A stretch of 64,000 nucleotides of DNA from Methanorbis furvi (GCF_032714615.1 NZ_JAWDKA010000003.1:152514-216513); one strand, 5' to 3'; counted from the first letter of the stretch, positions 27,476 to 36,747 are shown. Made by a program: numbers and translations. The notes: a model not told the origin generated them from the sequence alone.

Positions 27476-27510
27476 ACTAACATATTACCTTTCCACAAAA
27501 ATATACTTAC

Positions 27511-28083
27511 ATGAAGCGTGAGCTCGCTCCCTATGCGGTTCTGCCGCCTTGTCCGGTGACGGTGGTCTGCACGTACGATTCCTTGGACAAGCCGAACGGT
27601 CTCGCGGTTTCGTGGACCGGCATTGCGGTGTCTGACCCGCCGCATGTGATGATAGCGGTTCGTCCGGGGCGTTACAGTCATGCAGCGCTGTGCGAACGAA
27701 AGGAGTTTACGATGAACATCCCGTCAGAGAGTCAGATGCGTGAAGCAGATTACTTCGGGATCACGAGCGGCAGAAAAACAGATAAGTTCGCAGACTTAGG
27801 TCTCACGCCGGTGCCGGCAAAGCATGTGCATGCGCCAACAATCGCTGAGTTCCCGCTGTCCCTCGAATGCCGGGTGGTGTCACAGCAGGAGATTGGCACG
27901 CACTCGATCTTCATCGCAGAAATTCTTGCGGTGCATGCTGATGAAAATATTCTTGATGAGAAGGACAACATCGATGTGATTGCAATGCGGCCGATCTCGT
28001 ATGATCATGCGAAGTTTTTGTATCTGGGGCAGGGGCCGGTCCTCGGGAAGGCATTTTCGGTTGGGAAGGAACTGAAAAAATAA
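27511..28083 (+). CDS. Flavin reductase family protein (flavoredoxin-like)
   Basis: 190 residues with the FMN-binding split-barrel typical of flavoredoxins: PPCPVTVVCTY near the N-terminus, NGLAVSWTGIAVSDPPHVMIAVRPGRYSH, EFTMNIPSESQ and the later SLECRVV and GTHSIFIAEI. It probably binds FMN and takes part in electron transfer. A TATA-like 'acatatta' about 26 bases before the ATG suggests a leaderless message. Confidence 0.88.
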   Translation: MKRELAPYAVLPPCPVTVVCTYDSLDKPNGLAVSWTGIAVSDPPHVMIAVRPGRYSHAALCERKEFTMNIPSESQMREADYFGITSGRKTDKFADLGLTPVPAKHVHAPTIAEFPLSLECRVVSQQEIGTHSIFIAEILAVHADENILDEKDNIDVIAMRPISYDHAKFLYLGQGPVLGKAFSVGKELKK

Positions 28084-28101
28084 TTTTTTTGGGCTTTATT
28101 C

Positions 28102-28280
28102 ATTAAGTCCTGTCGCCCACGGAAAAGCGGAACACACTGAACTTCACAGAAAAAACATCACGGAGTAGACGTGAACACCACGGAAATATATTGATTTAGA
28201 ATTCCGTGCTGTTCACGTCTGCTCCGTGATGTTTTTTTCCGTAAAATTTCCGTGTACTCCGCTTTTCCGTGGGCGGAGTA
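28102..28280. repeat. Dispersed palindromic element, copy 5
   Basis: Full copy: left 'cgcccacggaaaagcggaac', core 'catcacggagtagacgtgaa' and return arm 'gttcacgtctgctccgtgat', right 'ccgcttttccgtgggcggag'. It lies between the 3' ends of two convergent genes and could also serve as a terminator. Confidence 0.88.
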
Positions 28281-28305
28281 AAAATACGGATGCCAAATTA
28301 ATGGA

Positions 28306-29448
28306 TTACTCATTCGGCAAAGCGACTTCAAACTTTTTTGCGACATCCTTCAAAAGATCAATGATCTTCAGATGCTGGGGACAGTGCTCCTCGCATGCGC
28401 CGCACTCCACACAGTCGGATGCTTTACCGCGGGTCTTGGTGTAGTTTTCATAGTACTGCTGCTGGGGATAGTACGGCAGGTCGATGGTCTGCTGCATTCT
28501 GTTATTATAGAGATCAAAGTACTGGGGAATGGGGATATCCTCCGGACAGGTTCCCACGCAGTACATGCAGGCAGTGCAGGGAACAGTGATGTTGGCTGCA
28601 ATTATTTCCGCCGCAGTCGCGACAATTTTTTTCTCGTCTTCATTGAGGGGAACAAAGTTCTGCATGTATGAGATGTTGTCAAGCATCTGATTCATCGTCG
28701 ACATGCCGGAAAGGACCATGACCACGCCGTCAAGTCCTGCCGCATACCGGACTGCCCATGAAGCTGGGGAGGCGACAGGGTTGTATTCTCTGAACAGTTT
28801 TTCGGCATCTTTGGGAACATTGGCAAGAGTTCCGCCTTTGAGTGGCTCCATGACGATGATCGGAAGCTGGTGTTTACGCGCAACATCGTAACATTTCCCT
28901 GACTGAATGCCATCATTGTCCCAGTCCAGATAGTTGATCTGCAGAAGAATGATCTCAATCTCCGGATGAGCGGTGAGGACTTCGTCCAGCAGCTCGGCGT
29001 TGTCATGGTACGAGATGCCGAGCGTTTTGATCTTTCCTTCTGCCTTCAGCTGTTTCATAAACTCGAAGCTGTGAAACTTCTGTGCGGTCTGATAGTTTTC
29101 GACGTTGACGTTGTGCAGGAGATAGATATCAAAGTAGTCAACTCCGGCACGTTCAAGCTGCTCATGGAAAATTTTTTCCTGATCACTTTCAGCAGAGACG
29201 GCAAAGATCGGCAGTTTACTTGTGAGGGTGAAGCTGTCCCTTGGGTAGCGCTTCGTGAGCGTCTCACAAATTGCCTCTTCGCTTCCGGTGTAGACATATG
29301 CGGTGTCGAAGTAGGAGAATCCCTGCTTCATGAAGACGTCAACCATACTCTGTAAAGTTTTGGTGTCGATGTCTGCCATGTCGTCAGGGTTGTTGAGCGG
29401 CAGGCGCATTAAGCCGAAGCCGAGTTTTTTTGCAAACATATTTTTCAT
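28306..29448 (-). CDS. Aldo/keto reductase with C-terminal [4Fe-4S] ferredoxin domain
   Basis: About 380 residues. AKR barrel: MRLPLNNPDDMADID, FDTAYVYTGSEEAI with the catalytic Tyr, DIYLLHNVN, and an internal active-site His/Lys region (TLTSKLPI). The C-terminal part has cluster cysteines in CTACMYCVGTCPEDIPIP and CVECGACEEHCPQHLKI. Such iron-sulfur AKRs are common in anaerobes; substrates are unknown. The frame extends upstream to 29556, but the ATG at 29448 has an AGGAAC site and matches family starts. Confidence 0.9.
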   Translation of the reverse strand: MKNMFAKKLGFGLMRLPLNNPDDMADIDTKTLQSMVDVFMKQGFSYFDTAYVYTGSEEAICETLTKRYPRDSFTLTSKLPIFAVSAESDQEKIFHEQLERAGVDYFDIYLLHNVNVENYQTAQKFHSFEFMKQLKAEGKIKTLGISYHDNAELLDEVLTAHPEIEIILLQINYLDWDNDGIQSGKCYDVARKHQLPIIVMEPLKGGTLANVPKDAEKLFREYNPVASPASWAVRYAAGLDGVVMVLSGMSTMNQMLDNISYMQNFVPLNEDEKKIVATAAEIIAANITVPCTACMYCVGTCPEDIPIPQYFDLYNNRMQQTIDLPYYPQQQYYENYTKTRGKASDCVECGACEEHCPQHLKIIDLLKDVAKKFEVALPNE

Positions 29449-29533
29449 GACAGTTCCTGTGAAGAGATGTCTTTGATCAACAGTATAACATCTTTTCCTT
29501 GTGGACAAGAAAGGAAAAAAAGAGAGAAGAAAA

Positions 29534-29965
29534 TTATTCGACGACGATTTCAACAAGCGTTACGGTAAAGATCAGATCTTTTCCTGAGAGGTGATGGTTG
29601 GCATCAAGGGTCACGGTCTCTTCGTCGATCTGAGTGATGGTAACCGGAATCTGGTTGCCGTCGCCAAGCTGGATCAACAGCTGTTCACCGACGTTTGCCG
29701 TGAAGTCCGGCCCAAACTCTTTGCGGGGAATTGCCACCATCATATCATCAGACTTTTCGCCGTAGGCATCCTTTGCCGGAATCTCAAGAACACGGGTCTC
29801 GCCGATCGCCATGCCGATTACGCCGTTGTCAAAGCCGGGGATTACCATGCCGCTGCCGACATGGAACTCGAGCGGGTCGCGGCCCTCGGAGGAGTCGAAC
29901 TGGGTGCCGTCAGTGAGTTTTCCGGTATAGTGGACACGGATCGTGTCGCCGCATTGTACAGACAT
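29534..29965 (-). CDS. FKBP-type peptidyl-prolyl isomerase (SlyD-like, cytoplasmic)
   Basis: 143 residues without signal peptide. FKBP core: VHYTGKLTDGTQFDSSEGRDP, PGFDNGVIGMAIGETR and AYGEKSDDMM. The inserted flap domain (about 70-125) and the return strand DLIFTVTLVEI give the SlyD-like layout. It catalyses proline isomerisation and acts as a chaperone. A second, exported FKBP gene follows upstream on the same strand. Confidence 0.93.
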   Translation of the reverse strand: MSVQCGDTIRVHYTGKLTDGTQFDSSEGRDPLEFHVGSGMVIPGFDNGVIGMAIGETRVLEIPAKDAYGEKSDDMMVAIPRKEFGPDFTANVGEQLLIQLGDGNQIPVTITQIDEETVTLDANHHLSGKDLIFTVTLVEIVVE

Positions 29966-30019
29966 ACCGGTTTTGTGGGTCGCGCGGGTTTAAGTAATTT
30001 CGGAAGAGAGAAAAAAAGA

Positions 30020-30565
30020 TTATGTGGTTTGTGTGCCGATCGAGTCGAGAGTTATCTCAAAGGTCAGCGTTTTTCCTGCAAGAGGAGGATTTATGACGAC
30101 GCGGGTCATGTTGCTTTCATTGTCAATGATCACGACCTCTCCCAGTACCACCTGAATTGCACCGGTTGAGTAATCGTACATCAGGAACGTGGATCCAATA
30201 TCAATAGGCCCTTGATTGTAACCCTCTGCCAGGGAAATTGGAACATCAGCATACGTATTGTAGCTGTACTGACCATATGCCAGATCAGGCGTCAGCGTAA
30301 CCGTCTTCGTCTCTCCTGGCTTCATTCCAAGAACCGCATCATCAAAGCCTTTGACAACCTGACCGGTGCCGAGAACAAAACTCAGCGGAGTACCGTTCAC
30401 ATTTGTCTGATACACAGTCCCATCCTCAAGCGTCAGGGTGTAAAAAACATTCACCGTATCATTGACCTTTGCCGTCTGATCGACCGTGCCAATGCATCCG
30501 GCAGAAAAAATCACCAGACACAGGGCGACAGCTGCGAACAGAATACCAACTATTTTCTGATTCAT
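30020..30565 (-). CDS. FKBP-type peptidyl-prolyl isomerase, predicted lipoprotein
   Basis: 181 residues. A signal sequence (IVGILFAAVALCLVIF) ends in a lipobox-like SAGCIG, with Cys about 24 as lipid anchor. The exported domain is an FKBP: FYTLTLEDGTVYQTNVNGTP, GFDDAVLGMKPGETKTV and LTFEITLDSI. It is probably anchored outside the membrane to help surface proteins fold. Divergence in the flap (YGQYSYNTYADVPIS) sets it apart from its cytoplasmic paralogue at 29534. Confidence 0.9.
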   Translation of the reverse strand: MNQKIVGILFAAVALCLVIFSAGCIGTVDQTAKVNDTVNVFYTLTLEDGTVYQTNVNGTPLSFVLGTGQVVKGFDDAVLGMKPGETKTVTLTPDLAYGQYSYNTYADVPISLAEGYNQGPIDIGSTFLMYDYSTGAIQVVLGEVVIIDNESNMTRVVINPPLAGKTLTFEITLDSIGTQTT

Positions 30566-30601
30566 GTAAAATATATTTTACACTCGGTTCGATAAATAGA
30601 T

Positions 30602-31735
30602 TTAGTTAATGCAGACAGGATTTGCAACATCCAGCAGCACATCCTGTGCCTGCGTTCGAAGCGAAACAGCCGCAACCGCGCCAATAACTCCGCTGCCGCC
30701 AAATGTCCAGACATTGTACTCCTTCGCAGTTGCGAGAACCTCATCAAGTGTTACGCGCTCAGATCTGATACGCGCCCCAAGAGACAGCAATGCTTTGGGA
30801 ACACCAATACCTGTGGCAACTGCGACTCCCCAGTTTGCTGAAACACTCTCCTCCTCAACAAACCGGCACACCTTTGCTGAAAGTCCTGCGACCGCCTCAG
30901 GAAGTACGGCAAGTTCGAGGAAACTGCATGAGTTCCCGGCGGTTTTCTCCGCAATATCCTGACAGAGCACCGCCACCTGATGCCGGATACCGATCACCTC
31001 ATTACCGTCCGAGAGATACTTCATCAACGCCTGCGACAGCGCAAACGTCGCACCCCCGCATCCTTTCCGGTCCGTATCATCAATACCAACCGTCACCGAT
31101 ACCAGCGCTTTTGTCTTCACCTCACCGCTCATAACCCCGTCCGCTGAAGAAATCGACACGCCGCACACTCCCTTCGCCTGCCCCATCATCGAGGACAACG
31201 AGTATGCAGGCCCGCCGTAGACCGACCGAATCGTCTGCACAACGGTATCCCCCTCGCGGCGGACACCGGCAAGACCAACAGCTGCACAGCTTAAGTCAGG
31301 CTCAGCAGCAGGCCCCACCTTCGCAAGCTCGCGAAACAGCATTCCGTCACGGCTTACCGAGAGCGCAGCACCGCCGGCACGCCGGTGATGAAACTCGCAG
31401 AACCCTGCACACCCGCTGCTCAGACACTCATGAAAAATCTCGACCATGTCGCCGTCAGCAGTTGTAAAAATGCGGTTGCAGGTCGTTGACGGCATCGCAC
31501 TCCGCGAAGCATACCGTGCAGGATGTCTGCCGTGCTTCTCCTCCTTCGTAAAAATGCAGCCTTCGCGAAGCAGACGGTTGATCCAGTCCTGAGCGGTGGA
31601 TCTTGGAACAGCCGTAGCATCCGCAAGTTCGGCAGTAGTAAAGTGACCGGACTCAAAAGTCATCTGGCGCACGGCCTGGAGAAACTGGCCGCGCCTGCCT
31701 AAAACTCCTCCGGGATTTTTCTCACTTGTCGCCAT
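30602..31735 (-). CDS. HTH domain fused to a TiaS/marker-11-like 'DDTD' domain
   Basis: 377 residues. The N-terminal 75 residues form a winged helix (HFTTAELADATAVPRSTAQDWINRLL). A cysteine region follows (SSGCAGFCEFHHRRAGG). The C-terminal half holds SVTVGIDDTDRKGCGGATF, the signature of the TiaS agmatinylcytidine-synthetase catalytic domain also found in methanogenesis marker protein 11. The DNA-binding domain makes this unlike TiaS itself. It overlaps hom by 14 bases, so it may be a regulator or enzyme linked to amino acid metabolism; function is unknown. Confidence 0.65.
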   Translation of the reverse strand: MATSEKNPGGVLGRRGQFLQAVRQMTFESGHFTTAELADATAVPRSTAQDWINRLLREGCIFTKEEKHGRHPARYASRSAMPSTTCNRIFTTADGDMVEIFHECLSSGCAGFCEFHHRRAGGAALSVSRDGMLFRELAKVGPAAEPDLSCAAVGLAGVRREGDTVVQTIRSVYGGPAYSLSSMMGQAKGVCGVSISSADGVMSGEVKTKALVSVTVGIDDTDRKGCGGATFALSQALMKYLSDGNEVIGIRHQVAVLCQDIAEKTAGNSCSFLELAVLPEAVAGLSAKVCRFVEEESVSANWGVAVATGIGVPKALLSLGARIRSERVTLDEVLATAKEYNVWTFGGSGVIGAVAAVSLRTQAQDVLLDVANPVCIN

Positions 31736-32720
31736 ATCGTTCCTTTAATGCAATCAGATCCGCAAGAACAGCGCTTGCCGTCTCAACCGAACCGGCCCCT
31801 CTGCCGATGAACGTGACAGGACCCGCAAGTTCGGTATCCACCGTCACCGCATTGAGTGTTCCGTCAACCACCAGCGGATGTTCTTTATGAATCAGACGCG
31901 GCGACACCTCCAGCTGCCGCTTGTCAGGATGAATGGATGCTATAAGCCGGATCGTATGACCGGTCTTTCCAGCCATCATCAGAGCATCGGCGGTCATGCC
32001 GTCAATACCGACGCGAACAACTTCGTCCAGCGTCACATTCATGCCGAGCATCGTATTTGCAAGAATCACGAGCTTGATCGCCGCATCGGTTCCGTTCACG
32101 TCCGCACTCGGGTCAGCCTCCGCGTATCCTAAGTCGCTTGCTTCCAGAAGAGCCTGCTGATAGGTCAGACCCTCCTCCTCCATTCTTGTAAGAATGTAGT
32201 TGCAGGTTCCATTCAATACACCAAACAGTGCGTTCACGCGGTTGCCTGCAAGACCGTGACGAAGACCGTTCATGATCGGCACCGCTCCAGCAACCGTTCC
32301 CTCAAACATCAGTCCTGCGTTATGCTCCTTTGCAACTGCGGAGAGTTCAGGGTACGCGATTGAGATCGGCCCTTTGTTGGAGGTCACCACATGTTTGCCG
32401 CGCATCAGGGCAGCGCGGATGTTGGAGAGAGCAGGCTCGCCGGTCTGGGCATTCGTCGGCGACACCTCAACCAAAATATCGTACTCAGCCTCGCGGACAA
32501 TTCTCTCAGCAGACCATGCAGAGTCTCCGCATTTGCCGGTTGCATTCTTGCGGGCAAAAACCTCGCACATGTCAAGAGTGGCACCAAGAGGAGCAACCGC
32601 ACCGCTCTTTGAGTCAGCAGCAGCGGTTATCACAAACCCGTACTCAGGATTTGCAAGAACTTTTGCCACACCGCGTCCGACCGAGCCGAGACCAAGAAGA
32701 GCAATCCGCATCGGTTTCAT
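31722..32720 (-). CDS. hom: Homoserine dehydrogenase
   Basis: 332 residues, the compact type without ACT domain. N-terminal Rossmann motif LLGLGSVGRGVAKVL, EVSPTNAQTGEPA, VVTSNKGPISIAY, FEGTVAGAVPIMNGLRHGL, and the catalytic LNGTCNYILTRMEEEG and DPSADVNGTDAAIKLVILA. It reduces aspartate semialdehyde to homoserine for threonine and methionine synthesis. The upstream gene encodes an ACT-domain protein that overlaps by four bases and could supply allosteric control in trans. Confidence 0.95.
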   Translation of the reverse strand: MKPMRIALLGLGSVGRGVAKVLANPEYGFVITAAADSKSGAVAPLGATLDMCEVFARKNATGKCGDSAWSAERIVREAEYDILVEVSPTNAQTGEPALSNIRAALMRGKHVVTSNKGPISIAYPELSAVAKEHNAGLMFEGTVAGAVPIMNGLRHGLAGNRVNALFGVLNGTCNYILTRMEEEGLTYQQALLEASDLGYAEADPSADVNGTDAAIKLVILANTMLGMNVTLDEVVRVGIDGMTADALMMAGKTGHTIRLIASIHPDKRQLEVSPRLIHKEHPLVVDGTLNAVTVDTELAGPVTFIGRGAGSVETASAVLADLIALKERYGDK

Positions 32721-33220
32721 GCAAGGCCTCCCTCTTCATCAATGATCAAGAGATGCTTTTCTTCAGCAATCTTCACAAGAATTTCGCATGCCTGATCCAT
32801 CTCGGCAGAACCTGCGGCCTTAATGGTCAGTTTTGCGGTGGACGGCTGTGTGATTCCAGGCATTACCATGTGAAGCTCGGTTACCTCGGCAACATTTGCT
32901 TTATCGATTCTATTGATGGTATCCGTTAAATCGGTGTGCAGAATGTGGCCGATTAAAATAAATGTCTTGGTACAGGTCAGATGATCAGTTCCGATGCGGA
33001 TGATCTCAATGCCGTTTGATCGCAGCGCGCTCTCCAGCTGACCGAGGCGGTTCTGTGGAAGCGTGACTACAATATCCACAATCAGTGTTCCATCGCCTGC
33101 AGCGGCATCGCGCTGATGCATAATTGAGATAATATTTGCGCCACTGTCGGAAACCGGTTTAATTGCAGCAAGAAGCTGTCCCGGCTTGTCGCTCAGTTCA
33201 AGTTTGAGTGATATCTGCAC
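32717..33220 (-). CDS. ACT-domain amino-acid-sensing protein
   Basis: 167 residues. The first 75 residues form an ACT domain (LELSDKPGQLLAAIKPVSDSGANIISI), and the second half looks like a related beta-alpha-beta fold. The start codon is GTG at 33220 with a good AAGGGAT site. Its stop overlaps the hom start. The conserved pairing with hom suggests it senses threonine or another end product for the ACT-less dehydrogenase; this is inference. Confidence 0.85.
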   Translation of the reverse strand: MQISLKLELSDKPGQLLAAIKPVSDSGANIISIMHQRDAAAGDGTLIVDIVVTLPQNRLGQLESALRSNGIEIIRIGTDHLTCTKTFILIGHILHTDLTDTINRIDKANVAEVTELHMVMPGITQPSTAKLTIKAAGSAEMDQACEILVKIAEEKHLLIIDEEGGLA

Positions 33221-33356
33221 CGTATCCCTTCACCATACTTATCAGTCACACATCCATTTTAATGTGGGGTTTTCCTGCACTTTGTGTAATATTTTTGAGT
33301 CTCCCGCGGATGCAGAAAATATTAGAGTGGGAGTTACGCGATGGCAAATATTTCAA

Positions 33357-33400
33357 AACGCGAATCGCATGCCTGCGGCCTGCTTACCGCTTCGCGTTTC
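33357..33400. repeat. Short 'cgaatcgcatgcctgcggcc' module
   Basis: 'aaaacgcgaatcgcatgcct' and the following 'gcggcctgcttaccgcttcg' form a unit with self-complementary ends (aaacgcg/cgcgttt). It matches parts of the inverted repeat at 11036-11320 and the insert in the element at 18065. It sits just after the DUF92 stop codon. The remaining spacer (33221-33356) shows nothing clear. Confidence 0.6.
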
Positions 33401-33401
33401 A

Positions 33402-34619
33402 TCAAAAAAAGCTGGCCGACACCGTCACAGCCACCCAGTATGCCGCCATCGCAAACAGACCGCCGGAAAGTGTTGCAAGCAGGTTCGTACCGGAATTGCC
33501 AATAACACCTTTGTTTTCAATCAGCGCACCGATCAGACTGTCAACATTGGTTCCGACAAATCCGGCAATCACACCGATCACACAGATGTACCAGGGTGCG
33601 ACCTCCAGCAGAAACGCAAGTCCGCAGATGATCACCGCGCCAAGCAGACACGCAAGTTCGCCGAGCACGGTAACACCGCCGTTCGTCCCGGCAGGCACCG
33701 GTTTTAACGTGGTGATCATATAAGGAGTTCCGCCGGTAACACCGATTTCGCTCGCAAGAGTGTCTGCGGTAGCGGTTGCAATACAGCCAAGGAAGAGTGC
33801 GATAAATACTTCATTGCCGGTGATCCCAAACAGAATCGCGCCCGCAACTCCCACAAGGGCATTCGCAAACGCATTCATGTACCCGCGGCGTCCGCTTTTT
33901 CCCTGCTCAACACCAAGGAACACTTTTTCCGCGTACCGGTACTTGGTAAAAAATGATCCAAGAATAAAGAAGCTGATGACAATAAGGAACCAGGGCACAC
34001 CGGCAAACGTGATCAAAATTATGCCGAACAGAACAGCCGCAAACACGCCGCTTGCGTCAACAGTCTTTGCCCGGTAGGCAAAGTAGGCAAAACCCGCACA
34101 GACCGCAACAGCCAGGGCAAGCATGGTTGTATCGTACGTGAAGTCCAGATCATAGAACAGCGTGATCGTCATGGCACTGCCCAGAAGGCCGATCATCGAC
34201 GCATCCTCACGATTCGTGAGAATGCTGCGAAGCATCAGCAGCACCACGACCGCAATGATGCCGACAAGCCAGTCAAGCTGCTGGCAGTACATCATGGTGA
34301 CCGCAATACCTGCCACCGAACCTGCGGCAAACGCCAGAGTATCAGGGACGTGATTATTAAGAATGCGGGCAATGAACTCGCCCCAGACCATCATCATCAT
34401 GGGACCGATAAATGCGGTCACCGGAATAAATCCGATACCATACAACAGTGCGAGGACCGCAACCGAGATTGCAAGGTAATGGGTTTTATGAATCGTATAA
34501 AGAATAACGGAGAGCAGAATTACTACTGCTCCGACAATATAGGGGTGGATCAGCGGCGCTACAAGCATCAGCAGGGTTACCACAAGCGGCATGGCAACAA
34601 GGCGCGATCTGGATTCCAT
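33402..34619 (-). CDS. DUF92 family integral membrane protein with N-terminal membrane extension
   Basis: 405 residues, about 12 hydrophobic segments. The C-terminal 230 residues match DUF92 (TIGR00297): GRRGYMNAFANALVG, ATADTLASEIGVTGGTPYMITT, KPVPAGTNGGVT and GTNVDSLIGALIENKG. Plant relatives phosphorylate phytyl phosphate, so an isoprenoid-phosphate kinase role is possible. The N-terminal 170 residues add further membrane helices, making it longer than minimal DUF92 proteins. No neighbour suggests the pathway. Confidence 0.85.
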   Translation of the reverse strand: MESRSRLVAMPLVVTLLMLVAPLIHPYIVGAVVILLSVILYTIHKTHYLAISVAVLALLYGIGFIPVTAFIGPMMMMVWGEFIARILNNHVPDTLAFAAGSVAGIAVTMMYCQQLDWLVGIIAVVVLLMLRSILTNREDASMIGLLGSAMTITLFYDLDFTYDTTMLALAVAVCAGFAYFAYRAKTVDASGVFAAVLFGIILITFAGVPWFLIVISFFILGSFFTKYRYAEKVFLGVEQGKSGRRGYMNAFANALVGVAGAILFGITGNEVFIALFLGCIATATADTLASEIGVTGGTPYMITTLKPVPAGTNGGVTVLGELACLLGAVIICGLAFLLEVAPWYICVIGVIAGFVGTNVDSLIGALIENKGVIGNSGTNLLATLSGGLFAMAAYWVAVTVSASFF

Positions 34620-34710
34620 TGAATGTACTTGTTAGTATGACTCTGCAATAAGGCTGTTCGTTGAAAATACTTTACATCTATTTAAATGAGAAGGAAAAAC
34701 GAGGATTATC

Positions 34711-34976
34711 TATTAAGTCCTGCCTCCCACGGAAAAACGGAACACACAGAATAAAAAAACATCACGGAGCAGACGTGAACACCACGGAATCCGAAAACGA
34801 TTCATTTCCGTGATGTTCACGTCTGCTCCGTGATGTTTTTCTGTGAAATTTTCGTGTGCTCCGTTTTTCCTGCGAAGCAGCGAGCAGGCCGAAACGACTA
34901 CTGAAAGGAGGAGTTAAACACGACGGGACGGCATGTGTAAGGCATGCGAATCGTGGGCGGAGCTACGATCAATGCC
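34711..34976. repeat. Dispersed palindromic element, copy 6 with long tail module
   Basis: Core hairpin: 'aacatcacggagcagacgtg' with return arm 'cacgtctgctccgtgatgtt' (stem about 29 bp). The right end continues with a tail module: 'tcctgcgaagcagcgagcag', 'gaaacgactactgaaaggag', 'ttaaacacgacgggacggca', 'aggcatgcgaatcgtgggcg'. The same tail is at 41461-41557 and, reversed, at 44738-44836. It lies between two divergent genes. Confidence 0.88.
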
Positions 34977-35137
34977 GAACAGTGTGTGCCAATAAACGAA
35001 TTTATGGACAAAGCCGGAAAAACGAGGGTTGTTGTAGTATTTCTGCTCCGTTGACAACGCATGCATAAAGGTACAACGCCCTGCAAACCCGAGAACTGAT
35101 AAGGTTTGGACGACAGAATAGTTCATGAGCTGGTCCT

Positions 35138-35800
35138 ATGTCCCGCATGCCTGTAAAGATTCCGCCGATGCTTGCTGATACCATCGTCTGCGGTATTGCG
35201 TCTCTTGACAAAATGTTGTTTGCAGAGACAGGTCCCTGCCGTTTGTGCGGGGGACGGGCCGCGCCGTACGATACAAAGGAAAAAATCTACGCAACCCTCC
35301 ACACCGCAGAAGGAGGAAAAAAGATCACCGTGTTTGTCCGGCGGTTCCGATGCAGCGACTGCGGCACACTGATTTATGCGAACGAACCCTTTTACCCTGA
35401 TACAAGACTTGGCTCATCAGTGGTGGATCTCGCAATTGCCCTGTCGCTGATGCACTCCTTTACCCATACCGCTGAAATTATCAACGCGATGGGCATTGAG
35501 ATCGACCGCGGATCGGTCAGAAAATATGCCTTATCTGATCTGCCGGTGCCAAAAATCAATTTCTTCTACGGATTTCCTCTGCCGTTTTCCCTGTTCTCAT
35601 TCGTCGGGAGGCCTGCCGCTCTCAAGAACGGTTCCACAGCAGGGACAGAAATTCTCGCGGCCTCTGGTTTCCCAGCCGCATACCGGGCACCGCCGGACGG
35701 TGCGGGCACGTCTCGCACCCGCCAGAAACAGCGGAAGGAACAGAAACAAAAAGAAAAACGGGAATCCCAAAAGCCAGCAGATCAGCGTAAGAAGGATTGA
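35138..35800 (+). pseudogene. Truncated transposase-like gene (zinc ribbon plus HTH only)
   Basis: An open frame of 220 codons of which only the first 145 or so look genuine. They hold a zinc ribbon (GPCRLCGGRAAP ... FRCSDCGTLIYANEPF) and a helix-turn-helix-like segment (SFTHTAEIINAMGIEIDRG), an order common at the N-terminus of DDE transposases. No catalytic domain follows. The C-terminal 70 codons are merely the complement of a real minus-strand gene (35597-35836). This suggests deletion of the 3' part of an insertion sequence. The transposase assignment is tentative. Confidence 0.5.
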
Positions 35801-35836
35801 ACCGATCAGAAGGCCTAAGGCAAGAGATATCTTCAT
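35597..35836 (-). CDS. Small membrane protein with C-terminal zinc ribbon
   Basis: 79 residues. Two hydrophobic helices in a hairpin (about 3-42, LALGLLIGSILLTLICWLLG then FFFLFLFLPLFL) are followed by a zinc ribbon CPVCGWETRGRENFCPCCG. Its ATG overlaps the mfnF stop (ATGA), so it is translated with the methanofuran genes and is very probably real. A role in methanofuran synthesis or membrane placement of the enzymes is only a guess. Confidence 0.65.
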   Translation of the reverse strand: MKISLALGLLIGSILLTLICWLLGFPFFFLFLFLPLFLAGARRARTVRRCPVCGWETRGRENFCPCCGTVLESGRPPDE

Positions 35837-36747
35837 CTGTTTACGATCTCTTTTACAGCGAATGCCGGCAGAGCATCCGCAGGGATACCCACAGCCGCGG
35901 TAAGATCAGTGCCCCCGACAAGCGGCGCAAAAGTTGGAGAACCAATACCGCCGACGAAAATATTTTCCACAGCAGCATCAGCTGCAACTTTTTTCACGGC
36001 AGAACAGACAAGGATTTTTTGCGCGTCCCAGAATGCCTGTGCAACTGCTGTTGCTCCGTCCTCTCCGATCTCTTCAAGATCAGCACAGACGGTTCGCGCA
36101 AGTCTCCTGAGACACGCTTCGCGGCCTACTTCTTTTCCATCCGGCGTTGCAGAGCTGTACTCCTCATCGGAGATGTTACCCAGAACATAATGGGCGTCAC
36201 CGCTGCAGGCAAAGTACTCGGTTGAGAATGGTGTTGGAATGCCGTTGATGACGGCTGAGTCTGCAAGCGTTGCGACCGGTGTTCTGAGCATACCGGTATA
36301 GACGAGGTAACCGCGCTGAAGCCGGATGGTATCGGTCATGCCGAGCAGATCAGAAAATTTTGCGAAGGGAACGATGTCAGCAGTCGTGCTGCCGATGTCA
36401 AGCATCATGCCGTTTGGATATTTTTCTTTCAGGTAGTCAACAGACGCAAGCCAATTCGCTGCAGCGAGTTCAGGGCATGCACTGTTGTGAAACATTCCGT
36501 CTGTTCCATAGAAGAGTGCGTCAGGAAATGTTTTTCTAACCGCATCAACGATGTAACGGATGCCTTCGGTTTTGTTAAAAAATCCGTCGGCAAGCTCGCC
36601 GCTCATCACAACGGCAGCGTCCTCTCCCTGATACTGTCCAAGAATTTCAGCGAGGTTTGACTCGCGCCAGAGCGGACAGTAATGGATGTGAACATCCGTA
36701 CCGTCCACAACCTTGAGGTTTGCTCCGCCAACGTCGATGCCGATCAT
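35833..36747 (-). CDS. mfnF: Methanofuran biosynthesis condensing enzyme MfnF
   Basis: 304 residues of the hydantoinase/oxoprolinase-like family: MIGIDVGGANLKVVDG at the N-terminus, VVMSGELADGFFNKTEGI, MMLDIGSTTADIVPF and FVGGIGSPTFAPLVGG. In methanogens, MfnF joins the furan methylamine diphosphate to gamma-glutamyltyramine to form the methanofuran core. Assignment rests on family and on the overlapping mfnD gene, whose product supplies the glutamyltyramine. Confidence 0.85.
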   Translation of the reverse strand: MIGIDVGGANLKVVDGTDVHIHYCPLWRESNLAEILGQYQGEDAAVVMSGELADGFFNKTEGIRYIVDAVRKTFPDALFYGTDGMFHNSACPELAAANWLASVDYLKEKYPNGMMLDIGSTTADIVPFAKFSDLLGMTDTIRLQRGYLVYTGMLRTPVATLADSAVINGIPTPFSTEYFACSGDAHYVLGNISDEEYSSATPDGKEVGREACLRRLARTVCADLEEIGEDGATAVAQAFWDAQKILVCSAVKKVAADAAVENIFVGGIGSPTFAPLVGGTDLTAAVGIPADALPAFAVKEIVNR

